This document shows positions 16,757-25,047 of a DNA stretch of 64,000 nt, one piece after another. Each line of letters starts with the position of its first letter. Within the stretch, counting starts at the first letter, position 1. The stretch covers positions 1,116,001-1,180,000 of the forward strand of contig NZ_VOBN01000001.1 of the NCBI RefSeq assembly GCF_008370045.1, read 5' to 3'. The notes under the pieces were generated by a model, which worked only from the letters and a program-made list of their open reading frames with translations, had not been told where the DNA came from and did not search any database. Position numbers and translations under genes: made by a program. The DNA is from Pseudomonas sp. ANT_J12 (GTDB taxonomy: Bacteria; Pseudomonadota; Gammaproteobacteria; Pseudomonadales; Pseudomonadaceae).

Positions 16757-17539
16757 TCACGGCTGCCCTGGCGTCGCCCCACCAGAGTTGTCTCTACTAA
16801 TCATAGGCTTTATGTAACCTTTAAATACCTCAGCTGCGGCACCCAGTACACTTTCTATCTTCTTATAATGACCCGGACGCAATTTACTTTCCTTGTCCAA
16901 ATAGTTCAAAACGAGCAGAACCTGTTCACGATCTAGCATTGCAAGCGTTTGCTCAGCTACGCCGTACAGAAGGACCAACGCACCATTCTTTAGCGTTTCC
17001 GGACGCTCAAGCGCACCGAGCACTCGGCCAAAGCCCGCAGTCATGTCGCCGCCCTGATCATCACGAAGCCAATCCAGCAGCGATGAATGATTTAACTTAT
17101 CTGGCTTTTTGTTTGGTAGCTTACTCGGCACTGCCCGTTTCGTCCTACCCAAAATTAACTCAGGCCACCGCTCAACATCCGAGCGATCATCATAATCAGG
17201 AAGAGATATAGCATTATATGAATATGCAATGGGAACGCCAAGTTTCTCATAAGCAAGGCAGCTTTTGAATTGCTCGCCATCAAACTGGTCAAAAACCCCG
17301 CTTTTACAATTAAGCTCTTTAATTTCCAAAAGCAGTATTTTAGCGTTTTCCAACATAGCGACTAGATCACCACAATACAGCCGCATTCCGTCGCCTTGCT
17401 GGACAGCATATGGGGGGAAGGTTTTGAGCGAAGTCCGACTATCTCTGCAGTAGGCTTCCAATGCACCAGTAATTGCAGCTTGAATTACGTTTTCCTGCCT
17501 AGTTTTCTTCATACAACCCACGCCATAGATTAGTAGCAT
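16757..17539 (-). CDS. Hypothetical protein with PD-(D/E)XK-like nuclease signature
   Basis: 260 residues from ATG 17539 (GGTGAT a few bases upstream); an alternative start is MKKTRQ at 17512. No named family was recognised. Within the N-terminal third, D58 in 'LYCGDLVAML' is followed 14 residues later by E72-I-K74 in 'ILLLEIKELNCKSG', the spacing of a PD-(D/E)XK nuclease active site. The middle contains 'FDGEQFKSCLAYEKLGVPIA'. No signal peptide or membrane segment. Lower GC than the neighbours and a position beside a restriction remnant suggest an acquired defence gene, divergent from the PIN-like gene at 17684. The nuclease assignment is inference from motif spacing only. Confidence 0.6.
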   Translation of the reverse strand: MLLIYGVGCMKKTRQENVIQAAITGALEAYCRDSRTSLKTFPPYAVQQGDGMRLYCGDLVAMLENAKILLLEIKELNCKSGVFDQFDGEQFKSCLAYEKLGVPIAYSYNAISLPDYDDRSDVERWPELILGRTKRAVPSKLPNKKPDKLNHSSLLDWLRDDQGGDMTAGFGRVLGALERPETLKNGALVLLYGVAEQTLAMLDREQVLLVLNYLDKESKLRPGHYKKIESVLGAAAEVFKGYIKPMISRDNSGGATPGQP

Positions 17540-17683
17540 AAATTTATCACCACTAAAGGATCATTAGAAGCAATATCTGACTATCTACTTGACGCTGCCC
17601 CAGCAGGCAATGCAGGCTCTACGCAGTAAGCAGCACACGATCTAAGGACGCAGCCTAATCAGATAGGAGTTAGGTAAATCACA
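17540..17683. promoter_or_regulatory. Divergent promoter region of the nuclease-like/PIN-like pair
   Basis: 144 bases between two divergent starts, AT-rich at the left end. GGTGAT before 17539 and AGGAG/AGGT before 17684 are the only signals I can point to. Any shared operator is not obvious by eye. Confidence 0.35.
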
Positions 17684-18754
17684 ATGCCCACACATACCCT
17701 ACATTTCATAAAGCCTTGCCGCAAAACCGACAGTTCCCCGCGGCTCACCCCAAGCATGGTGGCCGAAAACAAGCGGAACGGCATAGAAACGACCTTGATT
17801 CTCGACCTTAACATTCTGGTGAGAATGGAAGATGTAATTCTTCGCCGCCACAGCCCGAACGATTTTGACTTAACTAGACTTATAAACTTCATAAATTCTT
17901 GCCCACCACAAAGTCTGTGCATAACGCCTGGGCTTGCCCTTAACGAGGTCCACCCGAAATTCAAGAAGCTAAGCTTTGAGATGTATGAATTGTTTCTTTC
18001 GATATTCTGCCCGCAGATGGTCGATCATCCAACCACGACACGAAACACCCCAAATGAAGCGGAAAGAACCCGACCGTATGAGTTTTCAGAACTCAGCATA
18101 GAAGAGCAGCACCTCTACAGCGTGCCGTTTTTTTCGCTCATGCAGATACATATTATCAACGCCACGAAGCCGAACTTGACAGGCATTGAAAAATTCAAAA
18201 CATATATGAGCCGTGTCTGTGATGACATTGATATGCTCAGTGCTGTTGAAGCCGAAATTGCCAAGTACTGCTTCTGTGAGAAAAAGCCCAACTATTCCGA
18301 CGAGCTTAACGCCAAAATCGAAGACATCAAGAACAACTTCATGAGTGGGAGCAACAAGCCAGCGCAGCGCTTCAAAAATATCTTCAATGGCGTTCAAGAC
18401 CTTAAATACATAAAAGGCGCCCTGGAGTTTTCCAAAGAGCTCTTTTATGGCAAGCTTCAGGACACATGGATAGCCACATTGGACTCAAAGTTATACTGGC
18501 TGAGTGAGTCCATTCATCATTACCCAGTCGCAGGTGAGCGAGACGGAAAATACTTCAGCATCAATCGATCACATGATCAGCAGACATGCAACTATTGGCT
18601 ATCAGTGGATAAACTGCAAGAGCAACTCCAGCACGAGAGAAGCCGAAATGGCAAAGGAACCGCCCCTTTAGATGAAACAGGATTGCCACGCATACATAAC
18701 ACATTAACCACAAAGGGCTTCAAGGAATTTTTCGCCGTTTTCAAGCCCACATAG
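17684..18754 (+). CDS. Hypothetical protein with PIN-like N-terminal motif
   Basis: 356 residues, MPTHTLHFIKPCRKTDSSPR onward. At residues 37-47 'TLILDLNILVRME' resembles the first strand of PIN nucleases (hydrophobic run then D41-x-N43). A further acidic residue, E88, occurs in 'PGLALNEVHPKF', and an acidic helix lies near 'CDDIDMLSAVEAEIAKYCF'. The remaining ~250 residues match nothing I know. No signal peptide. The AT-rich composition matches the divergent neighbour and differs from the GC-rich flanks, supporting joint acquisition. An RNase effector role is possible but unproven. It could equally be an unrelated alpha/beta protein. Confidence 0.55.
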   Translation: MPTHTLHFIKPCRKTDSSPRLTPSMVAENKRNGIETTLILDLNILVRMEDVILRRHSPNDFDLTRLINFINSCPPQSLCITPGLALNEVHPKFKKLSFEMYELFLSIFCPQMVDHPTTTRNTPNEAERTRPYEFSELSIEEQHLYSVPFFSLMQIHIINATKPNLTGIEKFKTYMSRVCDDIDMLSAVEAEIAKYCFCEKKPNYSDELNAKIEDIKNNFMSGSNKPAQRFKNIFNGVQDLKYIKGALEFSKELFYGKLQDTWIATLDSKLYWLSESIHHYPVAGERDGKYFSINRSHDQQTCNYWLSVDKLQEQLQHERSRNGKGTAPLDETGLPRIHNTLTTKGFKEFFAVFKPT

Positions 18755-19182
18755 TCCGCCGAGTAGGGTACAAGTACAAGATACTGCTCAACCACGCACC
18801 TGTACTCTTAGTACCCGGATGCTAACGATGAGTAATCAAAGCCAATTAGGTCCCTTCATTTAAAGCTGATACCTGTACCCTATCCTCATCCAACACAGGA
18901 AAGAAAAAGGGGCTGACAACCACGTGATTGGCCACAGCGAAATGACTCCTGGCAATTGACTCAGGAGGAACACGCTTCAGCATTCCGCCTCAATCCTGTG
19001 CAGCGCATTCCAAATAGTATTCCACGAAGAAAGCTCAACTAACCAACTTCATATTTTTCATAGGTTTAGCAAATCATTTCAGCTCACCCCGGCCCACCAA
19101 ACGAAGCAAAACAAAACCCGCCAAGTGCGGGTTTTGTTGCATCTGGGGTATGACAAACCATCACTGCCCCCTGGAGAAGCCA
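18755..19182. other. Gene-free stretch
   Basis: 428 bases without a supportable gene. It holds a 9-bp inverted pair TAGGGTACA (about 18764) and TGTACCCTA (about 18874), roughly 100 bases apart. It also holds a strong hairpin near its right end (19109-19138). Confidence 0.5.
19109..19138. terminator. Bidirectional terminator-like hairpin
   Basis: AACAAAACCCGC, CAAGT, GCGGGTTTTGTT forms a long perfect stem with A-rich and T-rich outer arms, so it could end transcription from either side. It lies just left of a truncated isochorismatase-type gene. Confidence 0.55.
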
Positions 19183-19356
19183 ATGCACCAAGCCCTCCTC
19201 ATCATCGACGTCCAACCCAGCTTCGCCCCACCGCAATGGCTCATCGACGGCATTCAGGCGCTCATCGGCACCTTGCCCAGCGTCGCCACCGTCGAACGCC
19301 ACGACGAATCCAAAACCCCGTTCCAGAAGCAACTCGGCTGCCCTCAGGCGTACTGA
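19183..19356 (+). pseudogene. Isochorismatase-family hydrolase, N-terminal fragment
   Basis: The ATG at 19183 begins MHQALLIIDVQPSFAPPQWL. 'ALLIIDVQ.SF' is the first strand with the catalytic Asp of isochorismatase-like cysteine hydrolases, and 'VERHDESKTPFQKQLG' is typical of the following segment. Family members have ~180-200 residues; this frame stops after 57, before the catalytic Lys and Cys. The truncation point (~19345) directly adjoins the 3' side of the convergent XRE gene, suggesting one deletion removed the rest of this gene together with whatever followed the regulator. Confidence 0.65.
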
Positions 19357-19374
19357 CTTTGAGAGAAGTCATTT

Positions 19375-19626
19375 TCATTCGAACAAATCTCCAAGCTCTT
19401 CAAGTGTCGGCATGGCTGCCGGGATGACAGCCAGCTCACAATCCAGAGCGCTCAGAACCCGCGCATAGGCGATCATCCCTATGGAAGGACTGCCCTTCTC
19501 CACAGCAATGACCTTTTGGCGAGTCAGCCCGGCGAGTTCGGCGAGATTTGCCTGCGTCAGGCCGCGATTCATACGCTTTTCGCGTATCTGCGTAGCAAGT
19601 CGCAAAATCAATAAGTGATAATCCAT
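19375..19626 (-). CDS. XRE-family HTH regulator, HipB-like, orphan
   Basis: 83 residues. A helix-turn-helix covers roughly residues 10-65 ('RLATQIREKRMNRGLTQANL', 'LAGLTRQKVIAVEKG'), with the C-terminal 'YARVLSALDCELAVIPA' often seen in HipB-type antitoxins. HipB genes are normally followed directly by hipA. Here the downstream side runs at once into the broken isochorismatase gene, so a kinase partner, if it existed, is gone. The upstream sequence holds GTTAC (19639) and GTAAC (19668) half-sites that could form an operator. It should bind DNA and is probably autoregulatory. Confidence 0.7.
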   Translation of the reverse strand: MDYHLLILRLATQIREKRMNRGLTQANLAELAGLTRQKVIAVEKGSPSIGMIAYARVLSALDCELAVIPAAMPTLEELGDLFE

Positions 19627-19831
19627 GTTCCGCTACCGTTACATTTATAACTAAATGCAGCATATACGTAACATCAATACGGTACCCGCGAGGGACATTT
19701 AAATATTGCCCAATCAACACCCATACAACCTTCTCAAAGCAAAGCTTTTTGTCCCACGAACACAACACCTGAACCCAACCGCCCTTCTACACTCATCTCG
19801 CTTCCTCCAAAAACTCACCGACCGAGCCCCC

Positions 19832-21238
19832 ATGACCACCCTCAAAGACCGCCTCAAGCAAGGCAAGGACGCGCGTAGAACCTGCCCCCGCAACACCCAG
19901 TCGTCCCTCGGCCATGTCGACCGCGATCCGCTGCCGCTGATCAAGGCATCCAGCGAGGGCCGCATCAAGTCGCTGGTCGAGTTGCGCTACGGCCGCATGC
20001 TGGTCTCCCCGTTCACCTTCTATCGCGGCAACGCCCTGCTCCAGGCCCATGACCTGGCGGGCACTTCCAGCATGGGGCTGATATCGCCGATCTGCGGTGA
20101 CAGTCACTTAATGAACTTCGGCGGTTTCGCCACGCCCGAGCGCAATCTGCTGTTCAGCCTCAATGACTTCGACGAAGCGCACCCCGGGCCTTGGGAGTGG
20201 GACCTTAAACGGTTGGTGGCGAGTTTCCTGATCGCCGCGAAGGACCTGCGGCACGGCGAAACGGTTGAGGAAGCGGTGTGCCGCGAGGTGGTCGCGGCCT
20301 ATCAGAAAACCATGGTCGAGTGCGCCGAACAGAGCGCGATGGAAACCTGGTACGAGTCCATCAGCTACGACGACTTGCTGGAGCAAGCCAGCAAAGCCAC
20401 GCTGGAACACGTGGAGCGGGCCATCGAGAAAGCCGAACGACGCACCCACGCGGAGTTGCTGCCGAAAATCTGCGAACGTGACGCCAATGGCCGTCTGACG
20501 ATTCGCGATGACTTGCCGGAAATCTTCCACCTGCATAAAAACACCACGCTGCTGGATGCCGATGATGACTGGCTGCGTCTGTCGGACTGGAAGCCGCTTT
20601 ACGAGACGTTCATGGGCGACTATCGGGCAACGCTGCAAGCGGATCGACGTGAACTGTTGTCGCGTTTTCATGCCCACGACATGGCGTTCAAAGTGGTGGG
20701 CGTGGGCAGTGTCGGCACGCGTTGCCTGGTGGCGCTGCTGACCGACGAACAGGAGAATCCGCTGTTCCTGCAATTCAAGGAAGCGCGGCGCTCGGTGCTC
20801 GCCGGTTACGTCAAGACCAAGCCGCGAGTGCAGCACGAGGGACAGCGGGTGGTGAATGGCCAGCGCTTGATGCAATCGGCCAGCGATCTGTTTCTCGGCT
20901 GGACCACCGGGCCCAGTGGCCGGTACTTTTATGTGCGTCAGCTGCGGGACATGAAAGTCTCGGCGGAAATCGAGACGTTCGATGCACAAACCTTCGCCGC
21001 CTACGCCCGGACCTGTGGCCGCGCCCTGGCCCGGGCTCACGCCAAATCGTCAGGCCACGCCGCGCAGATCAGTGGTTACATCGGCAAAAGCGAGGCGCTG
21101 GCCGATGCGCTGTTCAAGTACGCCAAAGGCTATACCCGGCAGAATGAGCAAGACTTCGAGCTGTTTCAGAAGGCCTGTCGCAAGGGCCGCTTGCAGGCGC
21201 GTTCGGAGGCGGATTTTGCGGCAGACCATTTGCCCTAA
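19832..21238 (+). CDS. DUF2252 family protein
   Basis: The start is set at ATG 19832 (MTTLKDRLKQGKDARRTCPR). An earlier in-frame ATG at 19706 would add 42 residues of poor character. The 468-residue protein carries the DUF2252 hallmarks 'MLVSPFTFYRGNALLQAHDL', 'ICGDSHLMNFGGFATPE', 'SLNDFDEAHPGPWEWDLKRL' and 'GVGSVGTRCLVALL'. The GDxHxxN and NDFDE motifs resemble kinase-like (aminoglycoside phosphotransferase) folds, but no substrate is established for the family. Cytoplasmic, monocistronic, and followed by a strong terminator at 21334. Confidence 0.85.
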   Translation: MTTLKDRLKQGKDARRTCPRNTQSSLGHVDRDPLPLIKASSEGRIKSLVELRYGRMLVSPFTFYRGNALLQAHDLAGTSSMGLISPICGDSHLMNFGGFATPERNLLFSLNDFDEAHPGPWEWDLKRLVASFLIAAKDLRHGETVEEAVCREVVAAYQKTMVECAEQSAMETWYESISYDDLLEQASKATLEHVERAIEKAERRTHAELLPKICERDANGRLTIRDDLPEIFHLHKNTTLLDADDDWLRLSDWKPLYETFMGDYRATLQADRRELLSRFHAHDMAFKVVGVGSVGTRCLVALLTDEQENPLFLQFKEARRSVLAGYVKTKPRVQHEGQRVVNGQRLMQSASDLFLGWTTGPSGRYFYVRQLRDMKVSAEIETFDAQTFAAYARTCGRALARAHAKSSGHAAQISGYIGKSEALADALFKYAKGYTRQNEQDFELFQKACRKGRLQARSEADFAADHLP

Positions 21239-21333
21239 TCCTTGCGATGGGCCCACGCAGATGAATTTTTCTTCACCCATTCGCCCCGCGCCAACCGGTA
21301 CAGTGCCCTCGCTCATTCAAGAAACTACGGTTT

Positions 21334-21359
21334 GCCCGCCCTCCCGCGGGCTTTTTTTT
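21334..21359 (+). terminator. Rho-independent terminator after DUF2252 gene
   Basis: GCCCGC, CCTCCC-type loop, GCGGGC followed by eight T, about 95 bases after the stop at 21238. Confidence 0.8.
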
Positions 21360-21486
21360 GCCTGGCAATTGACTGGCAAGCCACGAAACGCCCTGTTTCC
21401 GGGCGCTTAATATCGTTGATGCAAATCACTTCCAACCCCCGTATTCGGTGTACCATCGGCACCTGTCAATCAGATATCAGTTAGCC

Positions 21487-21921
21487 ATGTCCACGCTAAG
21501 CGAAGAGAGCCGCCAGATCGTAGCTTCTCTGGCGCACCGTGTTGGTCCCAACGCTGACACTGCGAGAATCGCCCAGGCGATCGTGTCCACCTTGCAGGAT
21601 ATGAACGCAGCCCTCACGCCCATCATCGGCCAGCAAGGGGTTGTCGCGCTCTATCGTCGCAGCCTCCACCTCTGCGCCTCCACTCATCCGCGTCTGGCCG
21701 GCACCTATGACAGTGTGCAGGCCGCGCTGGATCTGATTGCCCTCAACTCCGTACTCGTCGAGCAAAGCGAAGTCGATGCACTGTTTTTCGGTGAAGTGCT
21801 GCTGACCACGTTCTATGAATTGCTGACCACGCTGATCGGGCCCTCGCTCACCGCACGTTTGCTTCGTGGCGTGTGGGAACCTTCTTTGAGCGACACCCCT
21901 TCGCAGGAAAATTCGCCATGA
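21487..21921 (+). CDS. Hypothetical helical protein, first gene of KaiC-like operon
   Basis: ATG 21487 gives 144 residues, MSTLSEESRQIVASLAHRVG onward. It is predominantly helical with 'MNAALTPIIGQQGVVALYRR' in the middle and 'GEVLLTTFYELLTTLIGPSL' near the end, and has no signal peptide. No family was recognised. Its TGA overlaps the ATG of the KaiC-like gene (ATGA), so the two are co-translated and probably act together. A role as sensor, adaptor or regulator of the ATPase is possible by context only. Confidence 0.65.
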   Translation: MSTLSEESRQIVASLAHRVGPNADTARIAQAIVSTLQDMNAALTPIIGQQGVVALYRRSLHLCASTHPRLAGTYDSVQAALDLIALNSVLVEQSEVDALFFGEVLLTTFYELLTTLIGPSLTARLLRGVWEPSLSDTPSQENSP

Positions 21922-23378
21922 GCACCAAAGTAACTATCAACCGTCTGGCCACCGGCGTGCCAGGCCTGGACGAGGTGCTGGGCGGAGGTTTGCCGGAATT
22001 TTCGTTCAACATGATTGCGGGTCCTCCAGGCTGTGGCAAAACCACCCTGGCGCATCAGATGATGTTCGCCCTGGCGACACCTGAACGCCCGGCGTTGTTC
22101 TTTACCGTACTCGGCGAGCCGCCGCTGAAGATGCTGCGCTACCAGCAGCAATTCGACTTTTTCGATGCCGAAGCGATCAACCAGTCGATCCGCTACATCA
22201 ACCTGGCCGACGATACCCTGGCCGGGAATCTGGACGAGGTGCTGCGGCGCATCGTCAGTGAGGTCGAGGCCCACTCTCCGTCACTGGTGTTTGTCGACTC
22301 GTTCCGCTCCGTGGTGCTGGCCAGCCAGACCCAGGACAACCCCAATAACAACCTGCCGCAGTTCGTTCAGCAACTGGGCATGTTGATGACCACCTGGCAG
22401 GCGACGACCTTCCTGATTGGCGAATATTTCACCGAAACCGACACCAACCCGATTTTCACCGTGGCCGATGGCCTGATCTGGCTGCGCCAGAGCGTTCAGC
22501 GCAACTCGATGGTGCGCAAGATGGAAATCATGAAGATGCGCGGCCAGCCGACATTGCCGGGGCTGCACACCTTCCGCATTGACTCGTCGGGGATCAAGGT
22601 CTTCGCCCCCGCCCCGCTCAACCCGGTTGAAGCGCCGCTGGAGTTCCCGATCAAACGCCTGAAAATGGGCGTGCCGCAGCTCGATGACATGCTCGGCGGC
22701 GGTTTGCCCCGGGGTTATTCGTTGCTGGTGGCCGGGCCGTCGGGTTCGGGCAAAAGCATTCTCGCCGCGACCTTCCTCGCCGAAGGCGCGCGCAATGGCG
22801 AGACCGGCGTGATCGCCGTGTTCGAGCAACGGCCCAATCACTCGCAAAACGCTACGCTGGCCGGGTTGATCCAGAGCGGCCAGGTCGGTTTGGTCGACAG
22901 CCGCGCGCCGGACCTGTCCATCGATGAAATCGTCCAGTTGCTGCTCAGCGAGATCGACCGACTCAAAGCCACCCGCGTGGTGATCGATTCGCTGTCGGGC
23001 TTCGAACTGGCGCTGGCGCCGACCTTCCGCGAGGACTTTCGCGAGTCGCTGTCGCGCATGGTCACCGCGCTGACCAGTGCCGGGGTCAGCGTATTGATGA
23101 CCTCGGAGCTGGAAGACCGTTACACCGACCTGCGTTTCAGCCCTTACGGCACGGCGTTCCTCACCGACGCGATCATCGTCCAGCGCTACATCGAAGTGCA
23201 GAGCCGCTTGCTGCGCATCATGGCCGTGGTCAAGGTCCGCGCCAGCGCGCACTCCGATGAGCTGCGCCTGTACCGCATCGACGATGACGGCTTGCAGATC
23301 GGCGAGATGCTGCCGGATCAGGAAGGTTTGCTCGGTGGCCGGCCAACCCGTCGGCCCACCCTCCAGGACAAGGTGTAA
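21918..23378 (+). CDS. Double-domain KaiC-like circadian-clock-type ATPase
   Basis: 486 residues from ATG 21918. Two RecA-like KaiC domains are each introduced by 'G(V/P)P.LD..LGGGLP': Walker A GPPGCGKT at residues 35-42 and GPSGSGKS at 273-280, with Walker-B-like strands 'SLVFVDSF' and 'RVVIDSLSGFEL'. Length matches KaiC (~520). In my manual alignment, the CII region corresponding to the clock phosphosites (Ser-Thr before ITD) reads G-T-A-F-L-T-D, so the phosphorylated Ser/Thr pair seems to be Ala-Phe. That suggests signalling rather than time-keeping. It is coupled to the upstream small gene and 9 bases ahead of a histidine kinase gene. Confidence 0.85.
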   Translation: MSTKVTINRLATGVPGLDEVLGGGLPEFSFNMIAGPPGCGKTTLAHQMMFALATPERPALFFTVLGEPPLKMLRYQQQFDFFDAEAINQSIRYINLADDTLAGNLDEVLRRIVSEVEAHSPSLVFVDSFRSVVLASQTQDNPNNNLPQFVQQLGMLMTTWQATTFLIGEYFTETDTNPIFTVADGLIWLRQSVQRNSMVRKMEIMKMRGQPTLPGLHTFRIDSSGIKVFAPAPLNPVEAPLEFPIKRLKMGVPQLDDMLGGGLPRGYSLLVAGPSGSGKSILAATFLAEGARNGETGVIAVFEQRPNHSQNATLAGLIQSGQVGLVDSRAPDLSIDEIVQLLLSEIDRLKATRVVIDSLSGFELALAPTFREDFRESLSRMVTALTSAGVSVLMTSELEDRYTDLRFSPYGTAFLTDAIIVQRYIEVQSRLLRIMAVVKVRASAHSDELRLYRIDDDGLQIGEMLPDQEGLLGGRPTRRPTLQDKV

Positions 23379-23387
23379 ACAAGGACC

Positions 23388-24410
23388 ATGACTGAGGCCA
23401 CTGGCACGAACGCACAAGCGATGGCAACCGCCGCGCGTGAGTTGTTCCTGCTCGGCCAGAAAACCGTGGAAGCATGTGCGGTGCTGACGGCGCTGCAAAA
23501 AGAACTGAACGACACCAACAATCGACTGGTGGATGCCCAGCAAATCGAGCACCTGGTCGAAGCCAATCAGCAATTGGTGCTGGCGGTGCTGTTGGCGCAA
23601 ACCGATGCGGAAAAACCCCAGCGCTCGAAAGAAGAGCAACGGCTGTTCCTGGAGATGCGCGAGGCCAATGCACAATTGGTGATCGCCGCCCTCAGCGCGC
23701 AAAACCTGCAAGCCTCGGCCGAACACACGCTGGCGCAGCAACGCAACATCCTGACCCTGGTGGCCCATGAACTGCGCAACCCGCTGACGCCCATCAGCAT
23801 GATCGCCGGTCGCCTGGTACGAGTGCCCGCCGAAGAACTGCCGCGCATGCAGGCGCTGATCGAAGGCCAGGTGCAGCACATGTCGCGGCTGGTGGACGAC
23901 TTGCTCGACGTGTCCCGCGCCAGCACCGGCAAGCTGCGCCTTGATCGCCAGATCGTCGACATGGTGGAAATCATCCAGGGCGCCATCGAAGTGTGCAGCC
24001 CGGTGATGAACACCCGTCACTTGCACTTCAACGCCGAACTGCCCGCGTGCGCGCTGTCGGTGGACGGCGACCCGGTACGCCTCACGCAAATCCTCGGCAA
24101 CCTGCTGGGTAACGCGGCCAAGTACACACCGGCCGGGGGCAATGTCACGCTGTCCGTCACCGCCAAGGATGACGTGCTGGAAATGAGCATTTGCGATGAC
24201 GGCATTGGTATTTCCGCCCAGGCCTTGCCGTTTATCTTCGAGCCGTTTGTGCAAGACGTGCATGCCATCGGCTTCAATGGCGCCGGCCTCGGTATTGGCC
24301 TGACGGTGGTGCGCGAGCTGGTGGAAGCCCACGGCGGCAAGGTGGTCGGCATGAGCGACGGCGATGGCCAGGGCAGTACTTTTATCGTGACATTGCCGCT
24401 GGTGGTTTGA
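23388..24410 (+). CDS. Cytoplasmic sensor histidine kinase
   Basis: 340 residues starting MTEATGTNAQAMATAARELF, AAGGA just upstream. There is no signal peptide or transmembrane segment. Residues 1-115 form a long Gln/Glu/Ala-rich coiled coil. The phospho-acceptor H-box is 'VAHELRNPL' (H127), then N-box 'LLGNAAKYTP', G1 'CDDGIGIS', F 'FIFEPFV' and G2 'GAGLGIGL'. No receiver domain or PAS is visible and no response regulator is adjacent, so the partner is encoded elsewhere. KaiC-like ATPases often operate with such kinases, and the operon arrangement supports a shared output. Confidence 0.85.
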   Translation: MTEATGTNAQAMATAARELFLLGQKTVEACAVLTALQKELNDTNNRLVDAQQIEHLVEANQQLVLAVLLAQTDAEKPQRSKEEQRLFLEMREANAQLVIAALSAQNLQASAEHTLAQQRNILTLVAHELRNPLTPISMIAGRLVRVPAEELPRMQALIEGQVQHMSRLVDDLLDVSRASTGKLRLDRQIVDMVEIIQGAIEVCSPVMNTRHLHFNAELPACALSVDGDPVRLTQILGNLLGNAAKYTPAGGNVTLSVTAKDDVLEMSICDDGIGISAQALPFIFEPFVQDVHAIGFNGAGLGIGLTVVRELVEAHGGKVVGMSDGDGQGSTFIVTLPLVV

Positions 24411-24468
24411 GTTTTTCCGCTGACCGCGTAATGCTTGCGCGACGATCCCCCGCGTACCGGAGCGCTGT

Positions 24469-25035
24469 ATGCCGCTGTTGTCCCTGCCCTGCAAACGCCT
24501 GACGCTGGCGGTGCTCGACCCTGAACAGGCGTCGCTGGAAAGCGACTTCTACCGGCGCAATCAAAGACACCTCGCCCGCTGGTCACCGATTCGCCCCGCC
24601 GATTACCACAGCCCTGAACGCACCCGCCCGCGCCTTGAAGTGCAGGCCAGCGCTTTTGCCGCCGGCCTGGCGGTGCACTTCGCGCTGCTCGACCCGGACA
24701 ACGGCCAGATGATCGGCGCCTGCAATTTCAGCGGCATCACGCGCGGCGCATTCCAGGCCTGCTATCTCGGCTACCACATCGACGAAGCCCATCAGGGTCG
24801 CGGCTTGATGCAGGAAGCGCTGGAGGCGGGGATCCGCTACATGTTCGAAGAACAGCAACTGCACCGGATCATGGCCAATTACATCCCGGGCAATGAACGC
24901 AGTGCGCGGCTGTTGGAGCGTCTGGGATTTGAGCGTGAGGGCTACGCCAAGGCCTACCTGAGCATCGCCGGGCGCTGGCAGGATCATGTGCTGACGGCGT
25001 TGATCAATTCGGCACCACATGCCCAATTCCGTTAA
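24469..25035 (+). CDS. RimJ/RimL-type GNAT N-acetyltransferase
   Basis: 188 residues, MPLLSLPCKRLTLAVLDPEQ onward. The GNAT fold is shown by 'GACNFSGITRGAFQACYLGY' (beta4), the pyrophosphate-binding 'HQGRGLMQEALEAGIRYM' (Q/R-x-x-G-x-G/A type) and 'NERSARLLERLGFEREGYAK', which is typical of ribosomal-protein N-acetyltransferases of the RimJ branch. It would transfer acetyl from acetyl-CoA to a protein N-terminus or small amine; the substrate is not predictable. It follows the kinase by 58 bases and could be its own unit. Confidence 0.8.
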   Translation: MPLLSLPCKRLTLAVLDPEQASLESDFYRRNQRHLARWSPIRPADYHSPERTRPRLEVQASAFAAGLAVHFALLDPDNGQMIGACNFSGITRGAFQACYLGYHIDEAHQGRGLMQEALEAGIRYMFEEQQLHRIMANYIPGNERSARLLERLGFEREGYAKAYLSIAGRWQDHVLTALINSAPHAQFR

Positions 25036-25047
25036 ACACTGAGCGTG

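Noticed and set aside
18755..19108. An attachment site or tRNA at the right edge of the accessory region
   Set aside because: No tRNA-like cloverleaf or duplicated core was visible; only a short 9-bp inverted pair and a hairpin.
22281..24494. Minus-strand open frame of 737 codons opposite the KaiC-like/kinase genes
   Set aside because: Antisense shadow in a GC-rich region, with low-complexity His/Gln/Arg composition and no ribosome site.
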